Source: Saprospiraceae bacterium (GTDB lineage Bacteria; Bacteroidota; Bacteroidia; Chitinophagales; Saprospiraceae). Taken from it: a DNA stretch of 64,000 nt. The translations under genes were made by a program, and so were the position numbers. Shown in pieces: positions 1-10,500 of this stretch. The stretch spans positions 18,005 to 82,004 of the forward strand of contig JANQQI010000073.1 in assembly GCA_028285085.1 (NCBI GenBank), read 5' to 3'. Numbering within the stretch: position 1 is the first letter of the stretch; each line of letters begins with the position of its first letter. The notes under the pieces are model-generated. The model saw only the letters and a program-made list of their open reading frames with translations. It ran no database searches and was not told where the DNA came from.

Positions 1-94
1 TGTAATACAAATAACCATTGGTGGCCAAAAGCGCTACGATAACGATGGCAGCAATGGCAGTTAATTTTTGCTTTGAATCTTTTGAAAAACTCAT
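1..94 (-). CDS. N-terminal fragment of a membrane-anchored protein
   Basis: The start codon is at 94 on the minus strand and the frame stays open to the window edge, giving 31 complete codons. The peptide begins with a short polar, lysine-containing stretch (MSFSKDSKQK) followed by a hydrophobic segment of about 20 residues (LTAIAAIVIVALLATNG). This is typical of a single N-terminal membrane anchor with a cytoplasmic N-terminus. The remainder lies outside the window, so no family can be assigned. It is transcribed divergently from the exonuclease gene at 448. Confidence 0.6.
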   Translation of the reverse strand, partial: MSFSKDSKQKLTAIAAIVIVALLATNGYLYY

Positions 95-447
95 GATTGA
101 TGTTTTAGGTTTACAATTGGTTTTGAACCGTTTACTTGATTAATTTAGACTGATTGATTTGATTTTGAATTAATAACGAAAAGTTAAGGGCGACTTATTA
201 TGATGTTAAGAAAAAATTTAAAAGTGGTTTTGAATCTGATTATGATAAAAACAAAAATGTATGTGTCTACCCTTTACAAAGTTAAAGCTACTAATCGTTT
301 TTCGCTTTTTTAATATTGCATGATTCTAAAATATTTTCAAAATGTAATCTTTTTGATGTCAAAAAATTCGCAAAAAAGTTCAATTATTGCGTTTTTAACC
401 GTATTTTTGAGAAAGATTCACTTTAAGAGAACCATAAAATCATCGAC
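95..447. other. AT-rich divergent intergenic region
   Basis: This is a 353-base gap between two divergently oriented genes. It is very AT-rich and holds no convincing gene; the small open frames in it have no initiation context or recognisable protein. Candidate -7 promoter elements are seen for both directions: TATTTTTG at 402-409 on the plus strand, and TAACTTTG on the minus strand (277-284). Confidence 0.5.
402..409 (+). promoter_or_regulatory. Candidate Bacteroidota -7 promoter element (TATTTTTG)
   Basis: The octamer matches the Bacteroidota housekeeping consensus TAnnTTTG and lies 38 bases before the exonuclease start codon. No well-spaced -33 TTG was found, so this is a partial match only. 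Confidence 0.35.
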
Positions 448-1200
448 ATGCTGGAAAAACTGGACATTGCCAACGTATTATTCCTCGATATTGAAACCGT
501 CTCGGGCTACTCTGCCTATGATGAGCTACCTGAAAGACTACAAAAACTGTGGCAATTAAAATGTCGCAGCGTCCTACGGCAATACGACGAACCCATTGAA
601 GAAGATCAGGCCAGGGAGGCCTATCAAGATCGAGCGGGTATTTTTGCCGAGTTCGGTAAGATTGTCTGTATTTCAGTCGGTATTGTGGTGCGGGATCCCA
701 AAACGAAAGCATTGGGCGTACGCCTGAAATCTTTTGCCAATAATGACGAAAAGCAACTCCTTCTGGATTTTGCCGGCATGGTGGAGCAGTATTACAATAA
801 CCCTACGAAGCATTATTTCTGTGGCCATAATGTGCGTGAATTTGATATTCCCTACATCTGTCGCCGCATGGTGATCCACCAGCTCCCTTTACCTAATGTG
901 CTGAATATTGCCGGAAAAAAGCCTTGGGAAACCAAGCATTTGCTCGATACGCTTGAGCTTTGGAAGTTTGGGGATTATAAGCATTATACCTCCCTAAATT
1001 TACTTACAGCCATTTTTGACATACCATCTCCAAAAGATGATATTGATGGTTCGGAGGTTGGACGAGTATATTGGGAAGAGACTGATTTGGATCGTATCGC
1101 GAAGTATTGTGAAAAGGATGTCATTGCTGTCATTCAGCTGCTTTTGCGATATATGCGACTTCCCCTGCTCGAGGAAAAACAAATGGTATCGGTCAGCTAG
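448..1200 (+). CDS. Predicted 3'-5' exonuclease, PolB exonuclease-like (DEDDy)
   Basis: The 250-residue protein looks like a stand-alone proofreading-type exonuclease of the family related to the exonuclease domain of DNA polymerase B (PF10108-like). It would remove nucleotides from DNA 3' ends using two metal ions. The DEDD acid residues are visible: Exo I is LDIET (D14, E16), Exo II is CGHNVREFDIPYICRRM with the FDIP aspartate, and Exo III is YCEKD near residue 225, where the Y-x3-D spacing indicates the DEDDy subtype. No polymerase domain is attached. The ATG at 448 places the Exo I motif 14 residues in, as expected. The next gene starts 37 bases downstream in the same direction and may be co-transcribed. 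The precise repair role is not evident from context. Confidence 0.8.
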   Translation: MLEKLDIANVLFLDIETVSGYSAYDELPERLQKLWQLKCRSVLRQYDEPIEEDQAREAYQDRAGIFAEFGKIVCISVGIVVRDPKTKALGVRLKSFANNDEKQLLLDFAGMVEQYYNNPTKHYFCGHNVREFDIPYICRRMVIHQLPLPNVLNIAGKKPWETKHLLDTLELWKFGDYKHYTSLNLLTAIFDIPSPKDDIDGSEVGRVYWEETDLDRIAKYCEKDVIAVIQLLLRYMRLPLLEEKQMVSVS

Positions 1201-1237
1201 AATCAGTTTTAAACACTTCATTATTACTAAGATATCG

Positions 1238-2206
1238 ATGTGCCGAATGCTCCATCTCTCATTGTCGCTGATATTTATTTCAGTGTTCTTATCTACTTGT
1301 GCTCAAATTGATTTGCCTGAACCATCTGATCAAGATTGGAAAACCATAGCCGCGGTAACCTTCTCGGAATATGAATCTATGCTGCGCAAGCAGCCCGGGC
1401 AGGCGCTTGGCGAAGATCAATGGCCGGTGTTACAAATTGGCCGAGCCGATTCTATTATTTACGATCTTGAAAATAGTGGAGAACAAAAGGTTGTGAAATA
1501 CAATCAACAAGGCAAAGTCATTCAATCCTACACTTTAGTGTCAAATACTGCGACGAAAGTGGTAGATCGGACATACAATCAGCAAGGTCAGATTGAGGAG
1601 ATGCGCTCGCAGTATGGCTGGAGTAAATGGCGTTATGAGGAGGGGCGACTAGTAGAAATACAAACTAGTTTCAATCATCGAACGGTAAGAATCAGTGATA
1701 CTTTAGAAGTATTTACAGAGGACTTTCCGGGGAATCCTAATCTATTTAAGCATCAATATTTTCGATATAATGATGCTGGCCAGCTTAAATCCATGGTGAT
1801 GATCACGGAAAACCTGGATACCACAACAAGTCCGGCAAATGGTTTTCTTGATGATCACCAATTATTCAATTATAATGAAAATGGTACCTTGGCAACTTAT
1901 GAGCAGTTGTTTAAGCGTAAAAATGGGGAGGTAACCCAACACGTTCGACGAATATATACTTATGATACGCAAGGTAAGCTGGAGAATCGTATTGAAAAAG
2001 ATGTGGTAAATGATCTAACCAACAACTATACTTATACTTATCGTTTTCAAATGATGCCCGAATTTTACGTTTTAGAGCGCTATGAAGAGATGGATGGGCA
2101 ACAACAGCTGCGTGATCGTTGGCATTTTGACCAACAATTCAATTGGACGTTGCATGAGCAATTGTTTCTAAAGCAGACGACGCGTCGCCAGATTTTTTAT
2201 CGCTGA
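1238..2206 (+). CDS. Putative lipoprotein with YD/RHS-like repeats
   Basis: The frame is open further upstream, but the ATG at 1238 (or 1247) gives a classical lipoprotein signal: a hydrophobic stretch ending in the lipobox LSTC. I therefore start at 1238, giving 322 residues; the longer frame would overlap the exonuclease gene. The mature part holds several degenerate repeats of the type YNxxGxL (YNQQGQIEEM, YNDAGQLKSM, YNENGTLATY, YDTQGKLENR). These resemble the short YD repeats of RHS-like proteins and of Bacteroidota surface proteins that form beta-strand arrays. An outer-membrane-anchored location is inferred from the lipobox. No enzymatic motif was seen and the function is unknown. Confidence 0.65.
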   Translation: MCRMLHLSLSLIFISVFLSTCAQIDLPEPSDQDWKTIAAVTFSEYESMLRKQPGQALGEDQWPVLQIGRADSIIYDLENSGEQKVVKYNQQGKVIQSYTLVSNTATKVVDRTYNQQGQIEEMRSQYGWSKWRYEEGRLVEIQTSFNHRTVRISDTLEVFTEDFPGNPNLFKHQYFRYNDAGQLKSMVMITENLDTTTSPANGFLDDHQLFNYNENGTLATYEQLFKRKNGEVTQHVRRIYTYDTQGKLENRIEKDVVNDLTNNYTYTYRFQMMPEFYVLERYEEMDGQQQLRDRWHFDQQFNWTLHEQLFLKQTTRRQIFYR

Positions 2207-2281
2207 TCCCTTCGCACGACTCACTCAATATTCTTTTTTGGCAAGGTCTGGATTACTGGCGCTTTTCCTTACCTTTATGCC

Positions 2282-2953
2282 ATGAAGCATTTAATCGCAC
2301 CTTCAATTCTTGCAGCAGATTTTACTCGTCTCGGAGAGGAAATCGAAATGGTCAATCAAAGTGAAGCAGACTGGCTACACGTCGATATCATGGACGGCCG
2401 CTTTGTTCCCAATATTTCTTTTGGTATGTTCATCGTCAAGGCTATGAAGTCGGTTTGTCAAAAACCTTTGGATGTCCATTTGATGATTGTCGAGCCTGAG
2501 AAATACATTGAGCAATTTCGTGAGGCCGGAGCGGATGTGATTACTGTTCATTACGAAGCATGCCCGCATTTGCACCGTGCCATTCAGCAAATTAAAGCAA
2601 CGGGAGCTAAAGCGGGGGTTGCCTTAAACCCGCACAGCTCGGTTAGCTTACTGGAGGATGTTCTCGAAGATTTAGATATGGTGTTGTTAATGTCCGTTAA
2701 TCCCGGTTTCGGTGGTCAGAAGTTTATCTACCAAACCTTACCGAAAGTGCGGAAACTCCACGAGATGATCACGACACGAAATTTGTCTACTTTGATCGAA
2801 ATTGACGGTGGGGTAGGGCTGCAAAACGCAGAAGCGCTGCTTCAGGCAGGTGCTCGGGTGTTGGTTGCCGGTAGCAGCGTCTTTAAAGCAGAGCGTCCGG
2901 CTGACGTCATTTCTCAACTCAAAAAGATCGGTGAGAATACGCTGATGGTTTAA
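2282..2953 (+). CDS. rpe: Ribulose-phosphate 3-epimerase
   Basis: This cytosolic TIM-barrel enzyme interconverts ribulose 5-phosphate and xylulose 5-phosphate in the pentose phosphate pathway. The 223 residues match the usual family length. Recognisable family signatures are APSILAADFTRLGEE at the N-terminus, the metal/catalytic segment HVDIMDGRFVPNISFG, HLMIVEP, the phosphate-binding VNPGFGGQKF, and EIDGGV near the C-terminus. The catalytic aspartates in VDIMDG and EIDGG and the metal-binding histidines are all present. The gene stands alone after a 75-base gap and is followed by a 282-base gap, so it is probably monocistronic. Confidence 0.95.
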   Translation: MKHLIAPSILAADFTRLGEEIEMVNQSEADWLHVDIMDGRFVPNISFGMFIVKAMKSVCQKPLDVHLMIVEPEKYIEQFREAGADVITVHYEACPHLHRAIQQIKATGAKAGVALNPHSSVSLLEDVLEDLDMVLLMSVNPGFGGQKFIYQTLPKVRKLHEMITTRNLSTLIEIDGGVGLQNAEALLQAGARVLVAGSSVFKAERPADVISQLKKIGENTLMV

Positions 2954-3235
2954 TTTGCGTTCATCAATAAGAGCTAATAAACTCTTGAAAAGCTAAAACC
3001 AATTATAAAACCATTCGTTCCAGGAAATTACACGATGAATTGTAATAGACTACGGTAGCCACGCAAGGCTATACTAGTTTGATCTTGTGGAGTCGCTGAG
3101 GTCTAAGATCAATTCTGATTTGTAAAATGCCATTTATGGCAATTCTTTTGCGTTTGATTGATTACCCAGAAGCATGACTTGACGCATAAAGGGCCATTTT
3201 GAGCATATTAATTCACCCTTAAAGCATACAAAATT

Positions 3236-3877
3236 ATGGCACTCCAACTTGGAGACACCGCACCCGATTTCACAGCGGTAACAACAGAAGGAACTATCAA
3301 TTTTCACGAGTGGCTCGGCAATGGCTGGGGCTTGTTGTTTTCACATCCGGCCGATTATACACCAGTGTGTACGACCGAATTGGGCCGCACAGCACAACTC
3401 AAAGCCGAATTTGACAAACGCAATGTCAAAGCAATTGCACTTAGCGTAGATGGCTTGGATTCACACCTCGGTTGGATCAATGATATTAATGAAACTCAAA
3501 ATACCACCGTCAATTTTCCAATTATCGCCGATGAAAACCGCGCAGTAGCGAATTTATACGGCATGATTCATCCCAAAGCGGATAATACCCTGACGGTACG
3601 CTCTGTTTTTGTTATTGCACCGGATAAAACTGTCAAACTTACTTTGACCTATCCGGCATCTACCGGAAGAAATTTCATGGAAATTCTTCGAGTCATCGAC
3701 TCTCTTCAATTGACCGCGGATTATAGCGTAGCTACTCCCGTAGATTGGAAAGACGGTGAAGATTGTGTGGTTTCTCCGGCTATTGCAACGGAGGACATTC
3801 CCGCAAAATTTCCAAAAGGCCATCGCGTCATTAAGCCTTATTTGCGCATGACGCCACAGCCAAACAAAGACAATTAG
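3236..3877 (+). CDS. Peroxiredoxin, 1-Cys Prx6 subfamily
   Basis: The thiol peroxidase reduces hydrogen peroxide and organic hydroperoxides in the cytosol. The peroxidatic cysteine is C45 in the motif PVCTTE, preceded by the conserved HPADYTP segment. The 213-residue length and the extended C-terminal half (CVVSPAI, then FPKGHRVIKPYLRMTPQP) are typical of the Prx6 group rather than of AhpC. A second cysteine lies in EDCVVSP, but it is not in the canonical resolving position of 2-Cys enzymes. A strong intrinsic terminator follows 12 bases after the stop, so transcription probably ends here. The 282-base upstream gap contains only weak hairpins and no clear TAnnTTTG element. Confidence 0.93.
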   Translation: MALQLGDTAPDFTAVTTEGTINFHEWLGNGWGLLFSHPADYTPVCTTELGRTAQLKAEFDKRNVKAIALSVDGLDSHLGWINDINETQNTTVNFPIIADENRAVANLYGMIHPKADNTLTVRSVFVIAPDKTVKLTLTYPASTGRNFMEILRVIDSLQLTADYSVATPVDWKDGEDCVVSPAIATEDIPAKFPKGHRVIKPYLRMTPQPNKDN

Positions 3878-3889
3878 AATTTATCATTT

Positions 3890-3925
3890 GCGAATCATAT
3901 CGGTACCGATATGATTCGCTTTTTT
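3890..3925 (+). terminator. Intrinsic terminator after the peroxiredoxin gene
   Basis: A perfect 30-base palindrome (3890-3919; arms GCGAATCATATCG and CGATATGATTCGC around GTAC) is followed immediately by a run of six T. It can form a 13-bp stem with a 4-base loop. It lies 12 bases after the peroxiredoxin stop codon. Confidence 0.9.
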
Positions 3926-3984
3926 ATGCTTGGAGGATTTTTTGAAAATCCTTTAAGCAGAGCATAGATGCATCGACCCATTTG

Positions 3985-6516
3985 ATGAAAAAGACTTTTA
4001 CCCTAATTCTCGCGCTTGGTGTTGCCTTCAACCTTTGGGCACAGAAAGAAGAAGCTTTTATTTTTGGAAAAGTGACCGACGTCCTTACCGGCGAACCCAT
4101 TGACTTCGTCACCGTCTATCTCAAAGGCACTAATCGAGCCACCGAAACGGACGGAAAAGGAGAATATGTCCTGCGTATACCGGCCTACGACCGCGGCACG
4201 ATTGTTTTTTCCAGAATCGGCTATAAGGAAGCTTCGGCCCGTGTGAATCCGCTCAGTACCGGCGCCCGTCGTAAAATCGATGTCCAGTTATCATCGAGTG
4301 AATCCAATATTGAGGTTGTCGTCACTGAAAGCCGTATTCAGGAAGAGGGCATGATCCGTGAGGATGTCACCGATCTGAAGTTATTGCCGACGACTACCGG
4401 TAACCTCGAAAGCGTGCTGCCGCACATTGCGCTTGGTACGAGTAGCGGCACCGGGGGAGAATTGAGCTCTCAATATAACGTGAGGGGAGGGAATTATGAT
4501 GAAAACCTGGTTTATGTCAATGATTTTGAAATCTATCGGCCTCAGCTGATTCGAGCCGGACAGCAGGAAGGTCTGACATTTCCAAATATTGATTTGATCC
4601 GGGATTTGTCCTTTTCATCTGGAGGATTCCAGGCGAAGTATGGCGATAAGTTATCTTCGGTACTCGATATCAAATACAAGCGGCCTGATTCACTACGTGC
4701 TTCTGTGGGGGCTAGTTTCCTCGGAGGATCGGCGCATATTGAAGGGAGTTTCCAAGCAGGGAAGGATCGTTTCCAAAAAGTACGCTATCTGGTTGGAGCG
4801 CGTTACAAAACGACGCGTTATCTACTCGGCACCCTGGATATTGAAGGCGAGTATGTGCCTAATTTTTCGGACATCCAGGCTTATATCACTTATGATATTA
4901 ATCGTAACTGGCAGTTGGGCTTACTCGGTAATTTCAACCGCTCGGTTTATAATTTCACACCCTCTTCGCGCAGCACTGCGGTCGGTCTGGTCGATTTTGC
5001 GCTTAATTTATTTACGGTCTTTGACGGTCAAGAAATCGATGACTTTACGACCTATATGGGTGGTGTTTCGATGACTTATTTACCCGATCGGGAGCGAAAT
5101 CCATATTATCTAAAGTTTCTGGCGTCGAGTTACCAAAGTAATGAGAACGAACGATTTGACATCATCGGAAATTATCTGCTGGGCCAGTTGGAATCTGGCT
5201 TGGGGAGTGATGACTTCGGAGAGGTTGTTTCGGTATTGGGCACCGGTACCCAACAACAATTTGTGCGTAATTATTTGACTTCGAATGTCTCTAACGTAGA
5301 GCACAAAGGAGGGATTGAGTTACAAATTGATCACGATGATTTAGATAAATCCAGTAGCCACTTTTTACAGTGGAGTGTAAAATATCAGCGTGAGACGATT
5401 GATGATCAACTCAACGAATGGGAGCGACTTGATTCGGCGGGTTATTCTCTGAGTTATGATACAACGGAAGTACTCATTTGGTCCGTTTTAAAAACGCGGA
5501 ACGAGCTAGCTTCGAATCGTTTCATGGCTTATTTTCAGGATACCTACACTCTGCAGGATTCAATACGCGAGATGAAACTCACCGCAGGTGTTCGGGCAGC
5601 TTACTGGGATTTGAACAAAGAATTGCTAGTGACGCCACGGGTGCAGCTTTTGTATAAGCCTTTGAAGTGGGATAAGGATATTTCTTTTCGTTTTGCGACG
5701 GGTATGTATTTTCAATCCCCTTTTTATCGAGAGCTGCGTCGACCCGATGGGATCGTTAATCGTGATTTGCAATCCCAAAAATCAATTCATATCGTTGGTG
5801 GTTTGACTTGGGATTTTTACGCTGGTAAGCGTAATCCAAAGAAATTCCGACTTATCGCGGAAGCTTATTATAAATACCTTTGGGATCTGGTCTCTTACGA
5901 TATTGAAAATGTCCGAATTCGCTATTCTGGAGAGAATGATGCACGGGGTTATGTCATGGGTCTCGATATGCGTTTCAACGGAGAGTTTGTGCCGGGCGCT
6001 GAATCTTGGATCAATATCTCATTTTTGCGCGCCCGCGAAAGCCTCGATGGAGTACAGCACTTAAAACGGGATATTGGTGATCCCGAAGCTACCGAGGTCA
6101 GCGATGTGCCACGTCCTACCGATCAGTTTTTGACCTTTTCAACCTTCTTTCAGGATTACCTCCCGAAGAATGATAATATCAAAATGCATTTGAATTTCAC
6201 GGTTGGAACGGGACTGCCTTATGGTTTACTTGGTAACAACCGCATCTTCCGCAACACTTATCGCTTCAATGCTTACCACCGGGTGGATATCGGCTTTGCG
6301 ATACAATTGTGGGAATCTGACCGTCGCGCGCGTAAACCACGCCATCCGTTGCGCTTTACCGAAAGTACTTGGCTGAGCCTCGAAGTTTTCAACCTCATGA
6401 AAGTGGCCAACGTAGCTTCCAATACCTGGATCAAAACGATTTTTAATACGCAGTATGCTATCCCTAATTTCTTGACGGGACGCCGGATTAACCTCAGACT
6501 TAAAATGGATTTTTAA
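3985..6516 (+). CDS. TonB-dependent receptor with carboxypeptidase-like N-terminal domain
   Basis: This outer-membrane active transporter has a signal peptide ending in LWAQ (about residues 1-20) and a carboxypeptidase-regulatory-like beta-sandwich (about 25-110, containing GKVTDVLTGEPIDFVTVYL and the GKGEY turn). A plug domain follows with the conserved NVRGGNYDENLVYVNDFEIY segment, then a large beta-barrel ending in an aromatic residue (LKMDF). A TTG sits directly before the ATG; I chose the ATG at 3985 (843 residues), which opens a normal signal peptide (MKKTFTLILALG). No SusD-like partner is adjacent, so the substrate cannot be guessed. A small membrane protein follows after 12 bases and is probably co-transcribed. 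Confidence 0.88.
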   Translation: MKKTFTLILALGVAFNLWAQKEEAFIFGKVTDVLTGEPIDFVTVYLKGTNRATETDGKGEYVLRIPAYDRGTIVFSRIGYKEASARVNPLSTGARRKIDVQLSSSESNIEVVVTESRIQEEGMIREDVTDLKLLPTTTGNLESVLPHIALGTSSGTGGELSSQYNVRGGNYDENLVYVNDFEIYRPQLIRAGQQEGLTFPNIDLIRDLSFSSGGFQAKYGDKLSSVLDIKYKRPDSLRASVGASFLGGSAHIEGSFQAGKDRFQKVRYLVGARYKTTRYLLGTLDIEGEYVPNFSDIQAYITYDINRNWQLGLLGNFNRSVYNFTPSSRSTAVGLVDFALNLFTVFDGQEIDDFTTYMGGVSMTYLPDRERNPYYLKFLASSYQSNENERFDIIGNYLLGQLESGLGSDDFGEVVSVLGTGTQQQFVRNYLTSNVSNVEHKGGIELQIDHDDLDKSSSHFLQWSVKYQRETIDDQLNEWERLDSAGYSLSYDTTEVLIWSVLKTRNELASNRFMAYFQDTYTLQDSIREMKLTAGVRAAYWDLNKELLVTPRVQLLYKPLKWDKDISFRFATGMYFQSPFYRELRRPDGIVNRDLQSQKSIHIVGGLTWDFYAGKRNPKKFRLIAEAYYKYLWDLVSYDIENVRIRYSGENDARGYVMGLDMRFNGEFVPGAESWINISFLRARESLDGVQHLKRDIGDPEATEVSDVPRPTDQFLTFSTFFQDYLPKNDNIKMHLNFTVGTGLPYGLLGNNRIFRNTYRFNAYHRVDIGFAIQLWESDRRARKPRHPLRFTESTWLSLEVFNLMKVANVASNTWIKTIFNTQYAIPNFLTGRRINLRLKMDF

Positions 6517-6528
6517 ACCTTCATTATC

Positions 6529-7140
6529 GTGCCTACTGATCGTTTCCTTGGACCACTCGAGTGGATCGCTTTACTTATTTTCGTCGGCATTTTGGCCTTC
6601 GTCCTATTGAAAGCGAGCGGTGGGAAAATGTATGAGCGATCGGAGTCCGTGGAGATGACTGATAATTATTTACCCGAGGATGGACGTAGTCCGGGAGCTA
6701 TTACCATTCAAGGCCAAAAGAACGAATTGGATCATCTGCTAGAACAAATTGCGGCGGTGATGTCCGATCCAAATAGTGGGAAAGATTTCCCGATCTTGGA
6801 CGAAGAAGTGATCCCCAGAGATGAGTTAAATTATTTTCTAAAAACGGCTGAAAAGCGCGGCAATAATCTGGACAAATCTGACTGGTTGTATCTCCTGCAG
6901 CAAGCACATCAAAAATATTCCGAGCTCAGAGAAGTATTTGAAGAAGCTGGCCTAGAAGTTGATTTAGACGAAAGGCAGGCCGGTGCGATGTTGTCACATC
7001 CACAGATTGCCGAGCAGTTCTATGATTTATTGCAGGAAAAATATGGTATACCCAAGGCAGAAGCTAAGCACTTTGCGGAGCTTGGACGAGAGGCCTTGAG
7101 TGAATGGACTTTGTTTGTCGATCAGCTTAGAGCAAGGTGA
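6529..7140 (+). CDS. Uncharacterised single-pass membrane protein
   Basis: The frame begins with a GTG at 6529, twelve bases after the TonB-receptor stop. No upstream ATG is available, and an internal ATG would remove the membrane segment. The 203-residue protein has one hydrophobic helix at about residues 12-28 (WIALLIFVGILAFVLLKA). An acidic, mainly helical soluble part follows, with heptad-like leucines between residues 95 and 195. I do not recognise the family. The spacing suggests an operon with the receptor, but a functional link is only inferred. Confidence 0.6.
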   Translation: MPTDRFLGPLEWIALLIFVGILAFVLLKASGGKMYERSESVEMTDNYLPEDGRSPGAITIQGQKNELDHLLEQIAAVMSDPNSGKDFPILDEEVIPRDELNYFLKTAEKRGNNLDKSDWLYLLQQAHQKYSELREVFEEAGLEVDLDERQAGAMLSHPQIAEQFYDLLQEKYGIPKAEAKHFAELGREALSEWTLFVDQLRAR

Positions 7141-7241
7141 TTTAAAGCAAAATGACCAAAAATGGACCTATTCTGGCGATTTTAGCATCTGCCGCGTCAC
7201 ATTTTAGGCGATTATATACCCAAAGCTTGATAACTAAGCAC

Positions 7242-7249
7242 TATTTTTG
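7242..7249 (+). promoter_or_regulatory. Candidate -7 promoter element (TATTTTTG)
   Basis: It matches TAnnTTTG about 300 bases before the protease start codon. A TTG lies only 12 bases upstream, shorter than the usual -33/-7 spacing, so the match is incomplete. Confidence 0.3.
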
Positions 7250-7385
7250 TCTATCTCTTTATATTCCCAAGCTTCGAAAGCAATAGAATATCGGGAGAAT
7301 TTCATTAAACCCCTGATTTTGCTGCATAAACTTGTTGGACTCCTCTCGTGGGACCTGACAATTGTATGTAATTACCCAGATGAAT

Positions 7386-7402
7386 TTGAATACTGTATTC
7401 AA
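7386..7402. promoter_or_regulatory. 17-bp palindrome TTGAATA-CTG-TATTCAA
   Basis: Two perfect 7-base arms are separated by three bases, within the leader of the giant protease and about 145 bases upstream of its ATG. It is too short and lacks a T-run to be a terminator, so an operator is possible. The region is AT-rich and chance cannot be excluded. Confidence 0.3.
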
Positions 7403-7545
7403 TATTCATCATTCAACGTTACCCATTTTTATACATAACCTTTCTTAGAATCGAGTTTTAAATACAAAAACAACTCCTCTAAGTATCTGTCAATCTACGA
7501 GCTTCCCTATTGCCGTTTTGCGTTGTTAACAAGAATTATAAAACA

Positions 7546-10500
7546 ATGAAGTTGAGAACACTTCGCAGCCTATTTTGCTGCGCCTTTATGATCCTGGGAC
7601 TTTTAAGCACTCACGCCCAACACACCGAAAGCACTGAACGCCATCTCTATCGTGATCATGATCATAGTCGATGTGGTCATCAGATAAAGACGCTTCAACG
7701 CGCTGCCATTGACAAAGGCTACGCTCAACGACTGGCTCGTTTTAAAGCTGCCATTCCCGAGTTAGCTCGACAAGAATTAGCGAATGACCGAAGTGCTACC
7801 ATCATTACGGTACCCGTAGTGGTGCACGTGATTCACAATGGTGAGGCCGTCGGCTCCGGTGCGAACTTATCGGATGCTCAAATTCAAGCGCAAATTGATA
7901 TTCTAAATGAAGACTTTAGCGCGACTAATCCCAACTATGGTAGCACCCCAAGTCCTTGGGATCAGGTAGCCGGTAATCCCGAAATCCAGTTTTGTCTGGC
8001 TATTATTGACCCTGATGGCAATGCGACCAACGGGATTACACGGCATAATATCACCGTAACGGGCTCTAGCCTCAACGATGATAATATCGAGAGCGATATC
8101 AAGCCCATGACCTGGTGGGATTCTAATTTATACTACAACATTTGGACTCTGGGAATCCCCGGCACTACGGCCGGAGGAGGGACTACCGGTTACGCCTATT
8201 ATCCTACTAATGGCGCTATCGGTAATTCTATTGATGGCTCAGTCGTGGATTATCGCTGGTTTGGCGGGCCGGGCTTTGGTCAATCTGGCTATAAGACTTT
8301 GACCCATGAGACCGGTCACTACCTTGGTTTACCGCATACCTTCGATGATGAAAGTTGTACCGCAGACGATGGTATTGCGGATACCCCAAATATTGAGTCA
8401 CCAACTTCCAGTCTGAATCCTTCGTTGAACTGTGGTAGCAGCTTTCCGACCGGCCCAACGAGCTGTGGGAACGAGCATATGTACGTAAATTACATGGACT
8501 ACGTAAACGATGATCGTTGTTATACCTCTTTTTCGGCCGGACAGATTAATGTGATGCGCTCAGTATTGAATGGTACAGCTGGCAGCCTGGGTTATGGCAG
8601 TCGCTTACCGCTGGCGAATAATGCAGTCACTGTTTGTAGCTTTTTCGATGACGATGCTGGCATTAGTGCCATTAATACGCCGGGAACAAAGCTTTGCGAC
8701 AATTCTCCGATCACCCCGGAGATAGTGCTACAAAATTTTGGAACCAATGCACTCACTACGGTCACGATTACTTATCAAATCAATGGTGATCCACCGGTGA
8801 ACTTTGTTTGGGTAGATAACCTGGCGACGGGAGAAACCACGGTAGTGACACTGGCGCCATTTACACCTCCTGCAGGAACGTTTACCTTTAATGTTTATAC
8901 ACAAAACCCTAACGGAAATACGGATGGACAGCCGTCTAATGACGGTACCTCGATTAGTGTGACGCTAGTCACCGAGGAAAATATCCCCTTGGTTGATGAT
9001 TTTGAGAATACGCAATGGAATCCGACTACTGAAGGATTGTATGTGGATGATTATGACAATGATGGTACGACCTGGGAGCGCACGACGCTTGCATCGGGCT
9101 ACGGAGTAGGAGGGGCAAGTGCCCTGTTTAATAACTATTCAACTAATGTCAATGGAACATCTGATGCTATAGTTACCCCGGTTTACGATTTTGAATCGGT
9201 AAGTGGAGCAACCTTGACTTTTGACGTGGCTTACGCGCCTTATAATGGTTCCTTTTTTGACAGCTTAATTGTTTACGCTTCTACCGATTGTGGATCTACC
9301 TTCAACCAGGTGCTTTATGCCGATGGTAATACGGGGCTGGCAACAGCATCTGCGACGACGAATATGTTTACGCCGTCATCTAGTGAATGGCGCACGGAGA
9401 CCATTGATCTAAGTGCTTTTGATGGGATGGATAACCTCACGCTGGCATTTGTTAACAAATCAGGCTACGGTAACCGCCTTTTCTTGGATAATATCAATGT
9501 GACTTTGCCTTGCAGCTTAACACTGACCCCCGTGGCTGGTGACGTCAGCTGTAATGGCGGTTGTGATGGTACGGCCAGTGTCTCGGTAGGCAATGGTACT
9601 GGAACACTTTCTTATACCTGGGATGCCAATGCGGGTGGAGGGACCAGTTCTACTGTAACCGGACTTTGTGCCGGGACATATACTGTTACCGTAAGTGATG
9701 CTGCGGGCTGCTCGGGGACAACTTCGGTTACCCTGACCGAGCCAAATGCTATGACACTGTCAACAAGTGGCACCAATGAAACTTCGGTTGGTGCAAACGA
9801 TGGTACCGCAACGGCAACAGCTGGAGGAGGTACCCCTCCTTATATCTATGCTTGGAGCAATAGCGGCAGTACGGCTACGATCAGTAATTTGGCTCCGGGT
9901 ACCTATACCGTAACGGTCTTTGATAATAATAACTGCCAAACTACCGGCTCGGTTACCATAGATGCCTTCGATTGTGGCAGCTACGGTATTTCAGTCAGTA
10001 TGCAAGATGTACTTTGTAATGGTGAAAACACAGGTTCGGCATCAGTAACTGTCACCGATGGGACGATGCCTTATACTTATGCCTGGAGCAGTGGAGGAAG
10101 TTCTTCTACCGAATCGAGTTTGGCCGCTGGCAGTTATACCGTAACGGTAACTGATGCCAATGGTTGTACTGCAGATGCATCATTTACCATCACTGAACCG
10201 GATGCGCTTGGCTTAACTTTCACCGTACAAGATGAAACCAATCTTGGTGATAATGATGGTAGTATAACGGCTAATGTATCTGGTGGTACGGCTGGTTATA
10301 CTTATGCCTGGGACCCTGCGGTGGGCAATGTTGCTACAATAGAAAATCTCGCACCGGGCACTTACTGTGTAACGGTGACCGATGCAAATAACTGTTCGAT
10401 TTCAAATTGTGCCACGGTAGCAACTGGCAATTGCACCTTTGCGATTGATGTTGTTGAAAATAATGTGTCTTGTAATGGATTGAATGATGGTAGTGCTAGC

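Larger units (their letters stand above)
7141..7545 (+). other. Intergenic leader before the giant M43 protease
   Basis: This 405-base gap holds no gene I can support. A 63-residue open frame at 7247-7438 begins with a rare codon and encodes nothing recognisable. The gap contains a -7-like TATTTTTG at 7242-7249 and a palindrome at 7386-7402, so the protease may have a long 5' leader. Confidence 0.45.

Noticed and set aside
7247..7438. 63-residue open frame upstream of the giant protease
   Set aside because: It begins with a non-ATG codon, has no recognisable domain or signal and lies in AT-rich leader DNA with a palindrome; a chance frame is more likely.
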